Below are positions 40,079-47,656 of a DNA stretch of 51,410 bases, piece by piece. A program made the translations under genes and the position numbers. The first letter of the stretch is position 1. Each line of letters opens with the position of its first letter. The notes under the pieces were generated by a model, which worked only from the letters and a program-made list of their open reading frames with translations, searched no databases and was not told where the DNA came from. The stretch comes from Christensenella sp. UBA5893 (GTDB lineage: Bacteria; Bacillota; Clostridia; Christensenellales; UBA1242): assembly GCA_002431905.1 (NCBI GenBank), contig DJER01000027.1, positions 1-51,410 on the forward strand. The letters are read 5' to 3'.

Positions 40079-40849
40079 ATGTTAATAGACACACATTGCC
40101 ACCTTAACGATGAACAATTAGAAAATGATACAAGAGACATAATAGAAAGGGCAAAAGAGCATAATGTAAAAAAATTAGTTTGTGTTGGTGCAAGTCTTTC
40201 AAGCAGTAAAAAGGCCGTTGAAATTGCAAACAAATATGACAATGTTTTTGCAGTTATTGGCGTTCATCCTGACGATGCAAACACATTTGATGACGAGATT
40301 TTGGATAAGTTAAGGCAACTTGCAAAGAACAATAAAAAGGTTGTTGCTGTCGGCGAAATTGGTCTTGACTATCATTTTGTGCAAGATAACAAAGACGCAC
40401 AAAAGCGATGTTTTGAAAGGCAAATTGAACTCGCAAACGAACTTGATCTGCCAATTGTAATTCACACTCGTGATGCAATGGGGGACACTTTGGATATTGT
40501 AAGAAAATATAAAGATAAAATAAAAAAGGGTGGAATATTCCATTGTTTTCATGGCTCAAAAGAAGTGCTTTGTGAGATAAATAAAATGGGCTTCTATGTT
40601 TCTTATGGTGGAGCAATAACTTTTAACAATGCAAACAGTTTAAGGGAAATTGTAAAACAAACGCCATTAGATAAAATATTAACAGAAACCGATTGTCCAT
40701 ATATGGCACCTGTTCCACTTCGTGGCACAATAAATGAACCAAAAAATATTGATTTAATTTTTGAAAAAATGTGCGAAATAAAAAATATTTCAAAAAATGA
40801 ATTGGAAAAAATAATAGAAAATAATACAAAAAAAATATTTAATATTTAA
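40079..40849 (+). CDS. tatD: TatD family metal-dependent hydrolase
   Basis: 256 residues from ATG 40079. The TIM-barrel metal ligands are visible: IDTHCHLND at the start, VGEIGLDYHF, IVIHTRDA, GGIFHCFHGS and TETDCPYMAP. TatD enzymes are magnesium-dependent 3'-5' DNases or RNases. It precedes rsmA by 11 bp; the usual rnmV gene between them in Bacillus is absent. Confidence 0.94.
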   Translation: MLIDTHCHLNDEQLENDTRDIIERAKEHNVKKLVCVGASLSSSKKAVEIANKYDNVFAVIGVHPDDANTFDDEILDKLRQLAKNNKKVVAVGEIGLDYHFVQDNKDAQKRCFERQIELANELDLPIVIHTRDAMGDTLDIVRKYKDKIKKGGIFHCFHGSKEVLCEINKMGFYVSYGGAITFNNANSLREIVKQTPLDKILTETDCPYMAPVPLRGTINEPKNIDLIFEKMCEIKNISKNELEKIIENNTKKIFNI

Positions 40850-40860
40850 TTGGAGAACAG

Positions 40861-41676
40861 ATGGAATTAAATGATTTTAAATTTAATAAAAAATTCGGTC
40901 AAAATTTTATTTTTGACACAAATTTATTAAATGCAATTGTGTGTGATAGTGGAATTACAAAAGACGATGAAGTGCTTGAAATTGGGCCAGGGGCTGGCAC
41001 ACTTACAAAGGTTGTAGCAAAGTATGCCAAAAAAGTGGTGAGTTATGAGATTGATGAAAATTTAAAAGAAATATTAAGAGATAATTTGCAAGGAATAAAT
41101 AATTCGACAATAATTTTTAAAGATGCATTAAAAACTGATATCAAAGAAATTGAAAGTAATTTTGATGGCGAATATTCGATAATTGCAAATTTGCCATATT
41201 ATATAACAACACCACTTATTTTTAAATTTATTGAGAACACTCAAAGGGTGAAATCAATTACTGTTATGGTTCAAAAAGAAGTTGCAGATAGATTTGTTGC
41301 AAAGTGCGGAAAGGACTATGGCATAATAACAATTATGCTAGACTTTTTTGGAAATGTAAAAATAACACGTAATGTTTCAAGAAAAATGTTTACGCCAATG
41401 CCTAATGTTGACTCTGCTGTTGTTAATATTCAAATTGTAAAAAATAAATACAATGCCAACAAAGATATTTTTTCAAAGATTGTTCATGCAAGTTTTGCAA
41501 TGAGAAGAAAAACAATATTAAACAACCTATCAAGCGGACTTAATATTCCAAAAGATGAAGTGGTTGAAATTTTGAATAATGCAAAAATAGATCCAAGCAC
41601 AAGAGCAGAACAACTTTCAACAAATGACTATGTTAAACTTGCAAATTCATATAACGACTTTATTCGACAAAAATAG
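40861..41676 (+). CDS. rsmA: 16S rRNA dimethyladenosine transferase
   Basis: 271 residues. KKFGQNFIFDTNLLNAIV, the SAM motif VLEIGPGAGTLTKVV, IIANLPYYITTPLIFKF and SFAMRRKTILNNL identify RsmA (KsgA), which dimethylates two adenines near the 3' end of 16S rRNA. GGAG precedes the ATG. Length and motifs are normal. Confidence 0.96.
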   Translation: MELNDFKFNKKFGQNFIFDTNLLNAIVCDSGITKDDEVLEIGPGAGTLTKVVAKYAKKVVSYEIDENLKEILRDNLQGINNSTIIFKDALKTDIKEIESNFDGEYSIIANLPYYITTPLIFKFIENTQRVKSITVMVQKEVADRFVAKCGKDYGIITIMLDFFGNVKITRNVSRKMFTPMPNVDSAVVNIQIVKNKYNANKDIFSKIVHASFAMRRKTILNNLSSGLNIPKDEVVEILNNAKIDPSTRAEQLSTNDYVKLANSYNDFIRQK

Positions 41677-41746
41677 AATTTTTATTTTTAGCACAAAGCT
41701 CTCCTTTTATAATAGAATATATAGTGTAATTTTATAGGAGAGTTTT

Positions 41747-42631
41747 ATGTTATTCAAAAAAACTTTGGTGCTGTCAAGCACAAATGGTGGAAACGAAAAA
41801 GCAGTTGTAAATTTTGAAAAAGAAGATGGCGAAATCTTGGGTGAAATTAAGTTATATAACTTTAAAGATGAACCAGATGGAATATTGTCACTTGGACTCA
41901 AAGAAGGCGATAAAGTTTCAAAAGCAGGATTGAATAGAGTTGGCAATATGAAATATTCTTTTAAGTTTAATAACATATTAGGTTTAAATGAATTTTCTTG
42001 TGCAGTCATTAACATAAATCATGGCGAAGTAAAATCTTTGGTTTCGGGTTCAACACAAGGTAGCCAAACAACGAATGAAATTTTGGCACAAGTTGCAAGC
42101 GAAATGGACAATATTACAACAATGAACGATTGCAAAAAAGTGCTTGATGAACACCATATTGAACTTGAAAACCAAGATGAGATTGAACAAGAAATTGATA
42201 ATTGTATGAAAGAAAATTGTAATGACAAATGCAGTTCTTGCAAATATCGTTACGCATTTTATAGTGGCGAAGAAGAAAAAAATGAAGAATCATTTTTTGA
42301 CGGAATAAGTGAAGATATCTCAAAATTATTTTCAACACATATGGAAGAAGAACTATTAGAGCAAATTATACCTTTTTCAAAATGGGTAAAAATTGAAAAT
42401 GAAGAAAGCGATAATTACTATGTCTTGGGGTTAATTTATGAAAACGACCAAGTAAAATATATTTGCTATGGCGTTCCGGGAATGTACAATGAAAATCCAC
42501 CCGAAGAACTTAAAGGCTATGCCGAGTGGTTGCCAATTGATAGCACAAAAGAAAAAGAATTTGGATATTGGATAACATATCAAGATGCACAAAGTGGCGA
42601 GAATGTGAAAGCAGATTTCACTGTTGTGTAA
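41747..42631 (+). CDS. Hypothetical protein with acidic, Cys-containing middle region
   Basis: 294 residues, soluble. A beta-rich N-terminal domain (LVLSSTNGGNEKAVVNFEKE, LYNFKDEPDGILSLGLKEGD) is followed by an acidic linker with a Cys cluster (NCMKENCNDKCSSCKYRYAF, about residues 150-170) and a C-terminal beta domain ending GYWITYQDAQSGEN. The N-terminal domain resembles proteins encoded beside spore genes in Clostridia, but I cannot name a family. AGGAGAG lies before the ATG and can pair with CTCTCCT at 41699-41705. Confidence 0.75.
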   Translation: MLFKKTLVLSSTNGGNEKAVVNFEKEDGEILGEIKLYNFKDEPDGILSLGLKEGDKVSKAGLNRVGNMKYSFKFNNILGLNEFSCAVININHGEVKSLVSGSTQGSQTTNEILAQVASEMDNITTMNDCKKVLDEHHIELENQDEIEQEIDNCMKENCNDKCSSCKYRYAFYSGEEEKNEESFFDGISEDISKLFSTHMEEELLEQIIPFSKWVKIENEESDNYYVLGLIYENDQVKYICYGVPGMYNENPPEELKGYAEWLPIDSTKEKEFGYWITYQDAQSGENVKADFTVV

Positions 42632-42667
42632 ACTTAAAAATTTAATATTGACATTTTTACTTTTTGA

Positions 42668-42695
42668 ACTTTTTTATACTTTGATGCATAAAGTA
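42668..42695 (+). promoter_or_regulatory. SigK-like promoter
   Basis: AC (42668-42669), 17 bp and GCATAAAGTA (CATANNNTA core at 42687-42695) match the SigK pattern AC-N16/17-CATANNNTA known from Bacillus late mother-cell genes. The AAAGGAGG site and ATG of the next gene follow at normal distance. Confidence 0.5.
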
Positions 42696-42721
42696 TTATG
42701 AAAAGATTAAAGGAGGTAAAA

Positions 42722-43381
42722 ATGTCTTTTTTCATAAACAATACAAACCAGTCAAGACCGGGGCCAATTTGTAATAATCCTGCAAATGGATTAAATGAAA
42801 AGGTCTTAATTGAAGTAACTCGTGTTTTTGATGCATGTATGAGAAATGAACAGTTGCAAGGAATCACAATTCAAACAACAAACTATAACCCTGCAAGCCC
42901 TGCATTGCCACTTACTTACATTTCAACAGAAACAGACCAAACAACCGGTCCAGTTACATCAAACGTTGTGATAACAAGGCTAGAAAACAGACCTAACTTT
43001 GCAAATGTAACAGGTCAAATTACATTCCCACTTATTGTAACATACAGGGATGCAAACGGTGTTTTGGGGACTGCTACATCAAGTTACACAACAGATTTCT
43101 CGGCAGTGCTTTGCGTTCCACAACCAGCATTAAGTCCGGTTACAGTAAAAGCTGTTGGACAGTTTGCAAGCACCATTGGAACATACACACAAGAAAACAC
43201 TTTCACAATAACTGCTTGTGTTCAAATTATCGTAAAAGTTGTTGCTGATGTTGATATACTTGTCCCATCATATGGATATCCTTGTATACCAGAATGTCAA
43301 GTGTTGCCAAATGTTTGCCCGGGAGTTGGAGATATAAGCCTATATCCAACAACAGTGCAACCACAAAACATACAAAGATAA
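42722..43381 (+). CDS. Probable spore-surface protein
   Basis: 219 residues from ATG 42722 (AAAGGAGG before it). There is no signal peptide. The text is rich in Thr, Val and Ala beta strands (NVVITRLENRPNFANVTGQI, PLIVTYRDANGVLGTATSSY) and ends in a Cys/Pro-rich part (YGYPCIPECQVLPNVCPG). I recall similar NPANGLNEK-containing proteins in Clostridia without a known function. The SigK-like promoter and single-gene unit with its own terminator suggest a coat or exosporium-type protein. The function is inferred. Confidence 0.55.
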   Translation: MSFFINNTNQSRPGPICNNPANGLNEKVLIEVTRVFDACMRNEQLQGITIQTTNYNPASPALPLTYISTETDQTTGPVTSNVVITRLENRPNFANVTGQITFPLIVTYRDANGVLGTATSSYTTDFSAVLCVPQPALSPVTVKAVGQFASTIGTYTQENTFTITACVQIIVKVVADVDILVPSYGYPCIPECQVLPNVCPGVGDISLYPTTVQPQNIQR

Positions 43382-43398
43382 AAAAACTGTATAAAAAA

Positions 43399-43430
43399 TT
43401 CCCTCAAATTATATTTGTGGGAGTTTTTTT
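43399..43430 (+). terminator. Terminator of the probable spore-surface gene
   Basis: CCCTCAAAT (43401-43409) pairs with ATTTGTGGG (43413-43421) with one mismatch and runs into TTTTTTT. Confidence 0.8.
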
Positions 43431-43485
43431 GTTGTATTTAACTTGAAAAATATGTTAATATATTTGTGTATAAAAGGGAAATTGT

Positions 43486-43914
43486 ATGATTATTTTGGCA
43501 TCCGACCACGCAGGGTTTGATTTGAAAGAACAAATAAAAGAATTTTTTAACAAAGAAAATATAACAACCATTGATGTTGGAACTTACTCAAAAGAAAGAG
43601 TTGACTATCCAGACTTTGCAAAACTTGGCAATGAAAAGGTTTTGGAAAATCCAAACAATGTGGGGATATACATTTGTGGCACAGGAATTGGAATGAGTAT
43701 TGCAGCAAACAGAAATCCAAAAATAAGGGCAGCACTTTGTGAAAGTACTCAATTTGCTTCACTTGCAAGAAGACATAATGATGCAAATGTCTTGGTTCTT
43801 CCCGGAAGATTTATGTCAAAAAGAAAGGCAATCTCAATTGTAAAAGAATTTTTAACAACAAAATTCGAGGGTGGAAGACACTTAAAGAGAGTAAGAAAAT
43901 TATCCACAAAATAG
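43486..43914 (+). CDS. rpiB: Ribose 5-phosphate isomerase B
   Basis: 142 residues. IILASDHAGFDLKEQIKEF, TIDVGTYSKERVDYPDFA, ICGTGIGMSIAANRNPKIRAALC and RRHNDANVLVLPGR are the RpiB/LacAB motifs, including the active-site Cys of the CGTG segment. It interconverts ribose and ribulose 5-phosphates. In this organism it also links to sedoheptulose 7-phosphate supply for the heptose operon. AAAGGG precedes the ATG. Confidence 0.95.
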   Translation: MIILASDHAGFDLKEQIKEFFNKENITTIDVGTYSKERVDYPDFAKLGNEKVLENPNNVGIYICGTGIGMSIAANRNPKIRAALCESTQFASLARRHNDANVLVLPGRFMSKRKAISIVKEFLTTKFEGGRHLKRVRKLSTK

Positions 43915-43923
43915 GAGAAAGTT

Positions 43924-44706
43924 ATGGATTATCCTTCATTTATTATTATTGATGATGGCAAGTTTGACCCAAAAGAATTTGAACAAAATTGCAGACAGCA
44001 CTTTGAGGAATATGAAATTTTGTTTGCAACAAACAGGGCTTTTGATGACATACCAAATATAAGGATTTTTGAAACAAAAGAAAGTGATGCTGACAAAATT
44101 ATCAACGCACTTATTTCAAAGGTAAGTGGAAATAAACTTGTTTTAATTAGAGAATATACAAACAATTTTAATGATGTTGTTGCTCTTGTTTCGGCTGTTA
44201 AAAAAGAAAATCAGATTGCAAAAGTAAAAGAGAAACATTCAAAATTTATTGATTTTTTTAAAAGAATGCTTGACATTGTCATAAATTTTATATTTGGTTA
44301 CACACTATTTCACACACAACTCTCAATGCTTTGTTTTGGGAAAGTTCCACTTGATGTTTTAAAAACTTTGGGGAACGCATCAATGTATACCAAGATAAAC
44401 AAGTGGGCGGGCATTGATATTGTTGAAGTTAATATCTCATATAAAAGCAAATTGAAATTCAAACCAAAAATAAAAGGTAATATAATAAGTCTTTGTATTT
44501 TTAGCATACTATTTATTGCACCAATTCTTTGTTGGGCACTAATTGATTATAGCAAAAAAGCATTTTATTTAAAGGCACTATATGTTTTTGTTATGGCAAT
44601 GTCCTTAACAATAATTGCAACAACTGTAATACTTATTTGCGTGAAAAACTTAGTTGGCAATAACGAGTATGAAAAAGCAGAAATAAAAGAAAAGGAGAAT
44701 ATATGA
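43924..44706 (+). CDS. Membrane protein with nucleotide-sugar-transferase-like N-terminus
   Basis: 260 residues between rpiB and gap, overlapping gap by 4 bp. The N-terminal 100 residues (FIIIDDGKFDPKEFEQNC, NIRIFETKESDADKII, NKLVLIREYTNNFNDVVALV) look like an open alpha/beta domain, perhaps a reduced GT2 fold without the catalytic DxD. Two clear membrane helices lie near 190-210 and 217-243. Function unknown; the operon with gap may be coincidental. Confidence 0.65.
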   Translation: MDYPSFIIIDDGKFDPKEFEQNCRQHFEEYEILFATNRAFDDIPNIRIFETKESDADKIINALISKVSGNKLVLIREYTNNFNDVVALVSAVKKENQIAKVKEKHSKFIDFFKRMLDIVINFIFGYTLFHTQLSMLCFGKVPLDVLKTLGNASMYTKINKWAGIDIVEVNISYKSKLKFKPKIKGNIISLCIFSILFIAPILCWALIDYSKKAFYLKALYVFVMAMSLTIIATTVILICVKNLVGNNEYEKAEIKEKENI

Positions 44707-45716
44707 AAAAAGTAAGAATTGGAATAAATGGTTTTGGAAGAATAGGAAGATTGGTCTTGCGAGCAATTGCCAATCGTGACGATGTTGAATGTGTGGCAGT
44801 TAATGACCCATTTTTGACATTGGATTATGCAAAGTATTTATTTGAATTTGATAGCATACATGGAAGATTTGACGGAGAAGTAAAGATTGATGGCGAATAT
44901 TTGATTGTTGGTAAAAACAAGATTAAGTTCTTTGCCGAAAAAGATCCTGTAATGATACCTTGGAAAGATGTTAAGGCCGATTATATCGCAGAAGCAACAG
45001 GTGTATTCACTTCTTATGAAAAGGCAAAAGCACACTTAACATCTGGAGCAAAAAAGGTTATTGTAACTGCACCAGGGAAAGAAATGCCTATGTTTGTTAT
45101 GGGAGTAAACGAAAACACCTACACAAAGGATATGAATATTGTTTCAAATGCAAGTTGCACAACAAATTGTTTGGCACCACTTGCAAAGGTTATCAATGAT
45201 AATTTTGGAATAAAAGATGGTCTTATGACAACTGTTCACTCAACAACAGCAACACAACTTACAGTTGATGGTTCAAGCAAAAAAGATTGGCGTGGTGGCA
45301 GAGCTGCTTCATATAATATCATCCCTTCCTCAACAGGGGCAGCAAAAGCTGTTGGCTCAGTTATACCAACACTAAAAGGCAAACTTACTGGTATGAGTTT
45401 TAGAGTTCCAACACTTGATGTCAGCGTTGTTGACTTAACTTGCAACCTTGAAAAACCAACAACTTATGAAGAAATTGTTGAAAAAATTAAAGAATCTGCA
45501 AACGGGGAAATGAAAGGTATTTTGTCATATACAGATGAAGCTGTTGTTTCAAGCGATTTCATATCAAATCCACATACTTGCATTTTTGATATAACAGCGG
45601 GGATTATGCTTACTCCAACATTTGTAAAACTTGTTGCTTGGTATGACAATGAATGGGGTTATTCAAACAAAGTTGTTGACCTTATTGCTCATATGGCAAA
45701 AGTTGATAATAAATAG
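44703..45716 (+). CDS. gap: Glyceraldehyde-3-phosphate dehydrogenase
   Basis: 337 residues. RIGINGFGRIGRLVLRAIA binds NAD, SNASCTTNCLAP contains the active-site Cys, and WRGGRAASYNIIPSSTGAAK, LTGMSFRVPT and WYDNEWGYSNKVVDL are all in place. It is a glycolytic enzyme with normal length. AAAGGAG precedes the ATG and a strong terminator follows. Confidence 0.97.
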   Translation: MKKVRIGINGFGRIGRLVLRAIANRDDVECVAVNDPFLTLDYAKYLFEFDSIHGRFDGEVKIDGEYLIVGKNKIKFFAEKDPVMIPWKDVKADYIAEATGVFTSYEKAKAHLTSGAKKVIVTAPGKEMPMFVMGVNENTYTKDMNIVSNASCTTNCLAPLAKVINDNFGIKDGLMTTVHSTTATQLTVDGSSKKDWRGGRAASYNIIPSSTGAAKAVGSVIPTLKGKLTGMSFRVPTLDVSVVDLTCNLEKPTTYEEIVEKIKESANGEMKGILSYTDEAVVSSDFISNPHTCIFDITAGIMLTPTFVKLVAWYDNEWGYSNKVVDLIAHMAKVDNK

Positions 45717-45729
45717 ATGAAAAAACAAA

Positions 45730-45760
45730 AAAACCGAAACTATAATAGTTTCGGTTTTTT
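45730..45760 (+). terminator. Terminator of gap
   Basis: AACCGAAACTA pairs with TAGTTTCGGTT (45732-45742, 45746-45756) and runs into TTTT. Confidence 0.88.
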
Positions 45761-45942
45761 GCTAACAAAACGAATAAAAAGGAATTTTTTATAATTAAAA
45801 AAATAAAGGATATGTGATTTAAAGATAAGTTCTCGTTTTGTTATAAAATAAGGATATGAAAAGATATGAATTGAAACAGATTTTTCTGTTTCGTGGATAT
45901 GTTATCTTACAAAAAATAAAAAGTAAACAAAGTGTGACAAAA
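45761..45942. other. Intergenic region after gap
   Basis: No gene is supported. A small hairpin GAAACAG/CTGTTTC lies at 45873-45892. A plus-strand ORF of 48 codons from 45859 runs through the terminator at 45943 and has a poor composition for a protein, so it is not called. Confidence 0.4.
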
Positions 45943-45972
45943 AAATTTGGACTTTTGCAAGTCCAAATTTTT
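45943..45972. terminator. Terminator of the metallopeptidase gene
   Basis: A perfect 12-bp stem AAATTTGGACTT/AAGTCCAAATTT (45943-45954, 45959-45970) has a TTGC loop and A/T runs on both sides. On the minus strand it ends the gene starting at 47052. A near copy lies at 47123-47155. Confidence 0.82.
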
Positions 45973-46017
45973 ATAATTTTTGGCAATTTGTTGTTTGTAT
46001 AAAGTCATGGAAAGATA

Positions 46018-47052
46018 TTATAATTCAATATTATTCTCATTTTCTTGTGCGGATTGATAATCTGTTTTATTTGTTTTGTGTTTGTTTTTATACTCAATAT
46101 ATTGTTTTTGTAAATCTTTATCTGTATTTATAATTACAGAGAACAATTTGTTTATATGACTACCATATGTCATTTTTTCGCCATCAATTTCAACAATATT
46201 TTGCAAGTGTGATAAATTTTTTTGAATATATGAACGCCTAATTTGCATTACTTCTTCAATATTTTTCTTGGTTCCATCATTTCTGTAAATTAGTGAAAGG
46301 GCAGGGTATTTATCAAATAAGTATGGCATAATGTTGGAATTAGATTTTGAATTGTATGCCATTACATCATCAAAATTTTTTGAGATTAAATAACAAAACG
46401 CATCATCACCATTAAAGTATTCCTCAGGGTTCGCAAAGTGCTTTGCATTATAACTTAATTTTTCTTGACAATTTTTTGAAAAATCCGTATTTGGTAATGT
46501 TTTTGAAACGAAGTCTATTGTTCGATTGTAACCATATATGTCAGCTTCTCTTTCTATCCAAAACTTTCCATGGTTTTGTCTGTACCAATCATAGTTCGCA
46601 TTGATAAGAAGATTTTCTTTAATATATATAAGTGCATTTGGTGAAAGTTTTGATAGGTCATATTCTTGGGCAAGATGATGTTGCATATGGTGTCGTTCTT
46701 CGTGGTTAAATCGTTGCATTTCGTTTAGCATCATTTCATCTTTTTGATATTTTGAAATGCCTTCCTTTTTATAATAATCTACCCATCTTAACAAAAAGGC
46801 TTCATTGTTATGATTGTAGTATGCATGACCATCACTATCTACAGAAATTGAAGCTCCCGCACCTTTGTCAACAACATTTCTTCTTGATAGTTTTTCAAGA
46901 CCATCATTTGATACAGTTTCATCTAATAACTCATAAAGGAATGGTAGTAATTTCTTTTCCGCAAAGGTTTTTCGCTTTCTGTCACCATTTATCCCAGGTT
47001 CATTATATAACATTCGAAATTTTAATTTAAGCTTTTCACTATATAGTTGCAT
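46018..47052 (-). CDS. Candidate zinc metallopeptidase of unknown family
   Basis: 344 residues, no signal peptide. FNHEERHHMQHHLAQEY (about residues 115-131) holds an HEXXH motif (HEERH), and WIEREADIYGYNRT near residue 168 gives an ExxAD third-ligand motif, so a zincin fold is plausible. The rest is alpha-helical and charged, with a Lys/Asn-rich tail. AGAGG precedes the ATG. It stands as a single gene between two near-identical terminators. The substrate is unknown, and the peptidase call rests on these two motifs only. Confidence 0.65.
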   Translation of the reverse strand: MQLYSEKLKLKFRMLYNEPGINGDRKRKTFAEKKLLPFLYELLDETVSNDGLEKLSRRNVVDKGAGASISVDSDGHAYYNHNNEAFLLRWVDYYKKEGISKYQKDEMMLNEMQRFNHEERHHMQHHLAQEYDLSKLSPNALIYIKENLLINANYDWYRQNHGKFWIEREADIYGYNRTIDFVSKTLPNTDFSKNCQEKLSYNAKHFANPEEYFNGDDAFCYLISKNFDDVMAYNSKSNSNIMPYLFDKYPALSLIYRNDGTKKNIEEVMQIRRSYIQKNLSHLQNIVEIDGEKMTYGSHINKLFSVIINTDKDLQKQYIEYKNKHKTNKTDYQSAQENENNIEL

Positions 47053-47122
47053 TATTACCTCTTTTTATTATCAATAGTATATACCCAAGATATTTTTTTG
47101 TCAATTTTATAAAATTACTATA

Positions 47123-47155
47123 AAAAATTTGGACTTGCAAGAGTCCAAATTTTTT
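47123..47155 (-). terminator. Terminator of the small membrane-protein gene
   Basis: AAATTTGGACT (47125-47135) pairs with AGTCCAAATTT (47142-47152); T-runs lie on both strands. It is nearly the same sequence as the hairpin at 45943-45972. Confidence 0.8.
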
Positions 47156-47166
47156 GTGTCCATTTA

Positions 47167-47517
47167 TTAAACAACAAGTGGAAGAATAATTCCAAGAAGT
47201 ACAACTAATAAAAGTACAAAATACAATACTTTCCAAACGGTTTGTTTTGATCTAACATACTTCCAAGCAAGATAAGCAACAATACAAATTGCGATTGCTG
47301 TTGCAAAACCTTGTAAAGCTTGAACTATTTTTAGGTTTACGCCACACAATGCCAAAATTGATGCAACAAGGTACAATATTGCCATTGCACCGATTGTCCA
47401 AAAACTTATTTTGTTAAGTCCCCAAACTGCTCTTGTTCTTTTTGTTTTTGTAGTGCTTTTTGAACTACTTGAACTAGTTTTGCTACTTGATGTTGATTTA
47501 CTTTTTGTTTCAGCCAT
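47167..47517 (-). CDS. Three-helix membrane protein with Ser/Lys/Thr-rich tail
   Basis: 116 residues. The first 30 residues are almost only Ser, Thr and Lys (SKSTSSSKTSSSSSKSTTKT), a low-complexity basic tail. Three hydrophobic helices follow (about 38-58, 65-85 and 92-115). AAAGGAG precedes the ATG. Function unknown; the tail may bind acidic partners or nucleic acid on the inner face. Confidence 0.75.
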   Translation of the reverse strand: MAETKSKSTSSSKTSSSSSKSTTKTKRTRAVWGLNKISFWTIGAMAILYLVASILALCGVNLKIVQALQGFATAIAICIVAYLAWKYVRSKQTVWKVLYFVLLLVVLLGIILPLVV

Positions 47518-47621
47518 AATTTTCTCCTTTCTTTACGTTGCATATTTTAGCAAAAATATTTAAAAAAATAAAGTGTTTTATATAAAATTTTGTGCACTTG
47601 TTAATTATTTTTTACACCTAT

Positions 47622-47650
47622 TTGATTTTTTACATAAAAAATATTATACT
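47622..47650 (+). promoter_or_regulatory. Leaderless-type promoter of rnr
   Basis: TTGATT (47622-47627), 17-bp spacer and TATACT (47645-47650), which ends 6 nt before the rnr ATG. No Shine-Dalgarno is present, so transcription should begin at the start codon. Confidence 0.65.
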
Positions 47651-47656
47651 AGCACT

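Noticed and set aside
45856..46002. Plus-strand 48-codon ORF after gap
   Set aside because: It passes through a strong bidirectional terminator and consists of AT-rich low-complexity codons, with no ribosome site.
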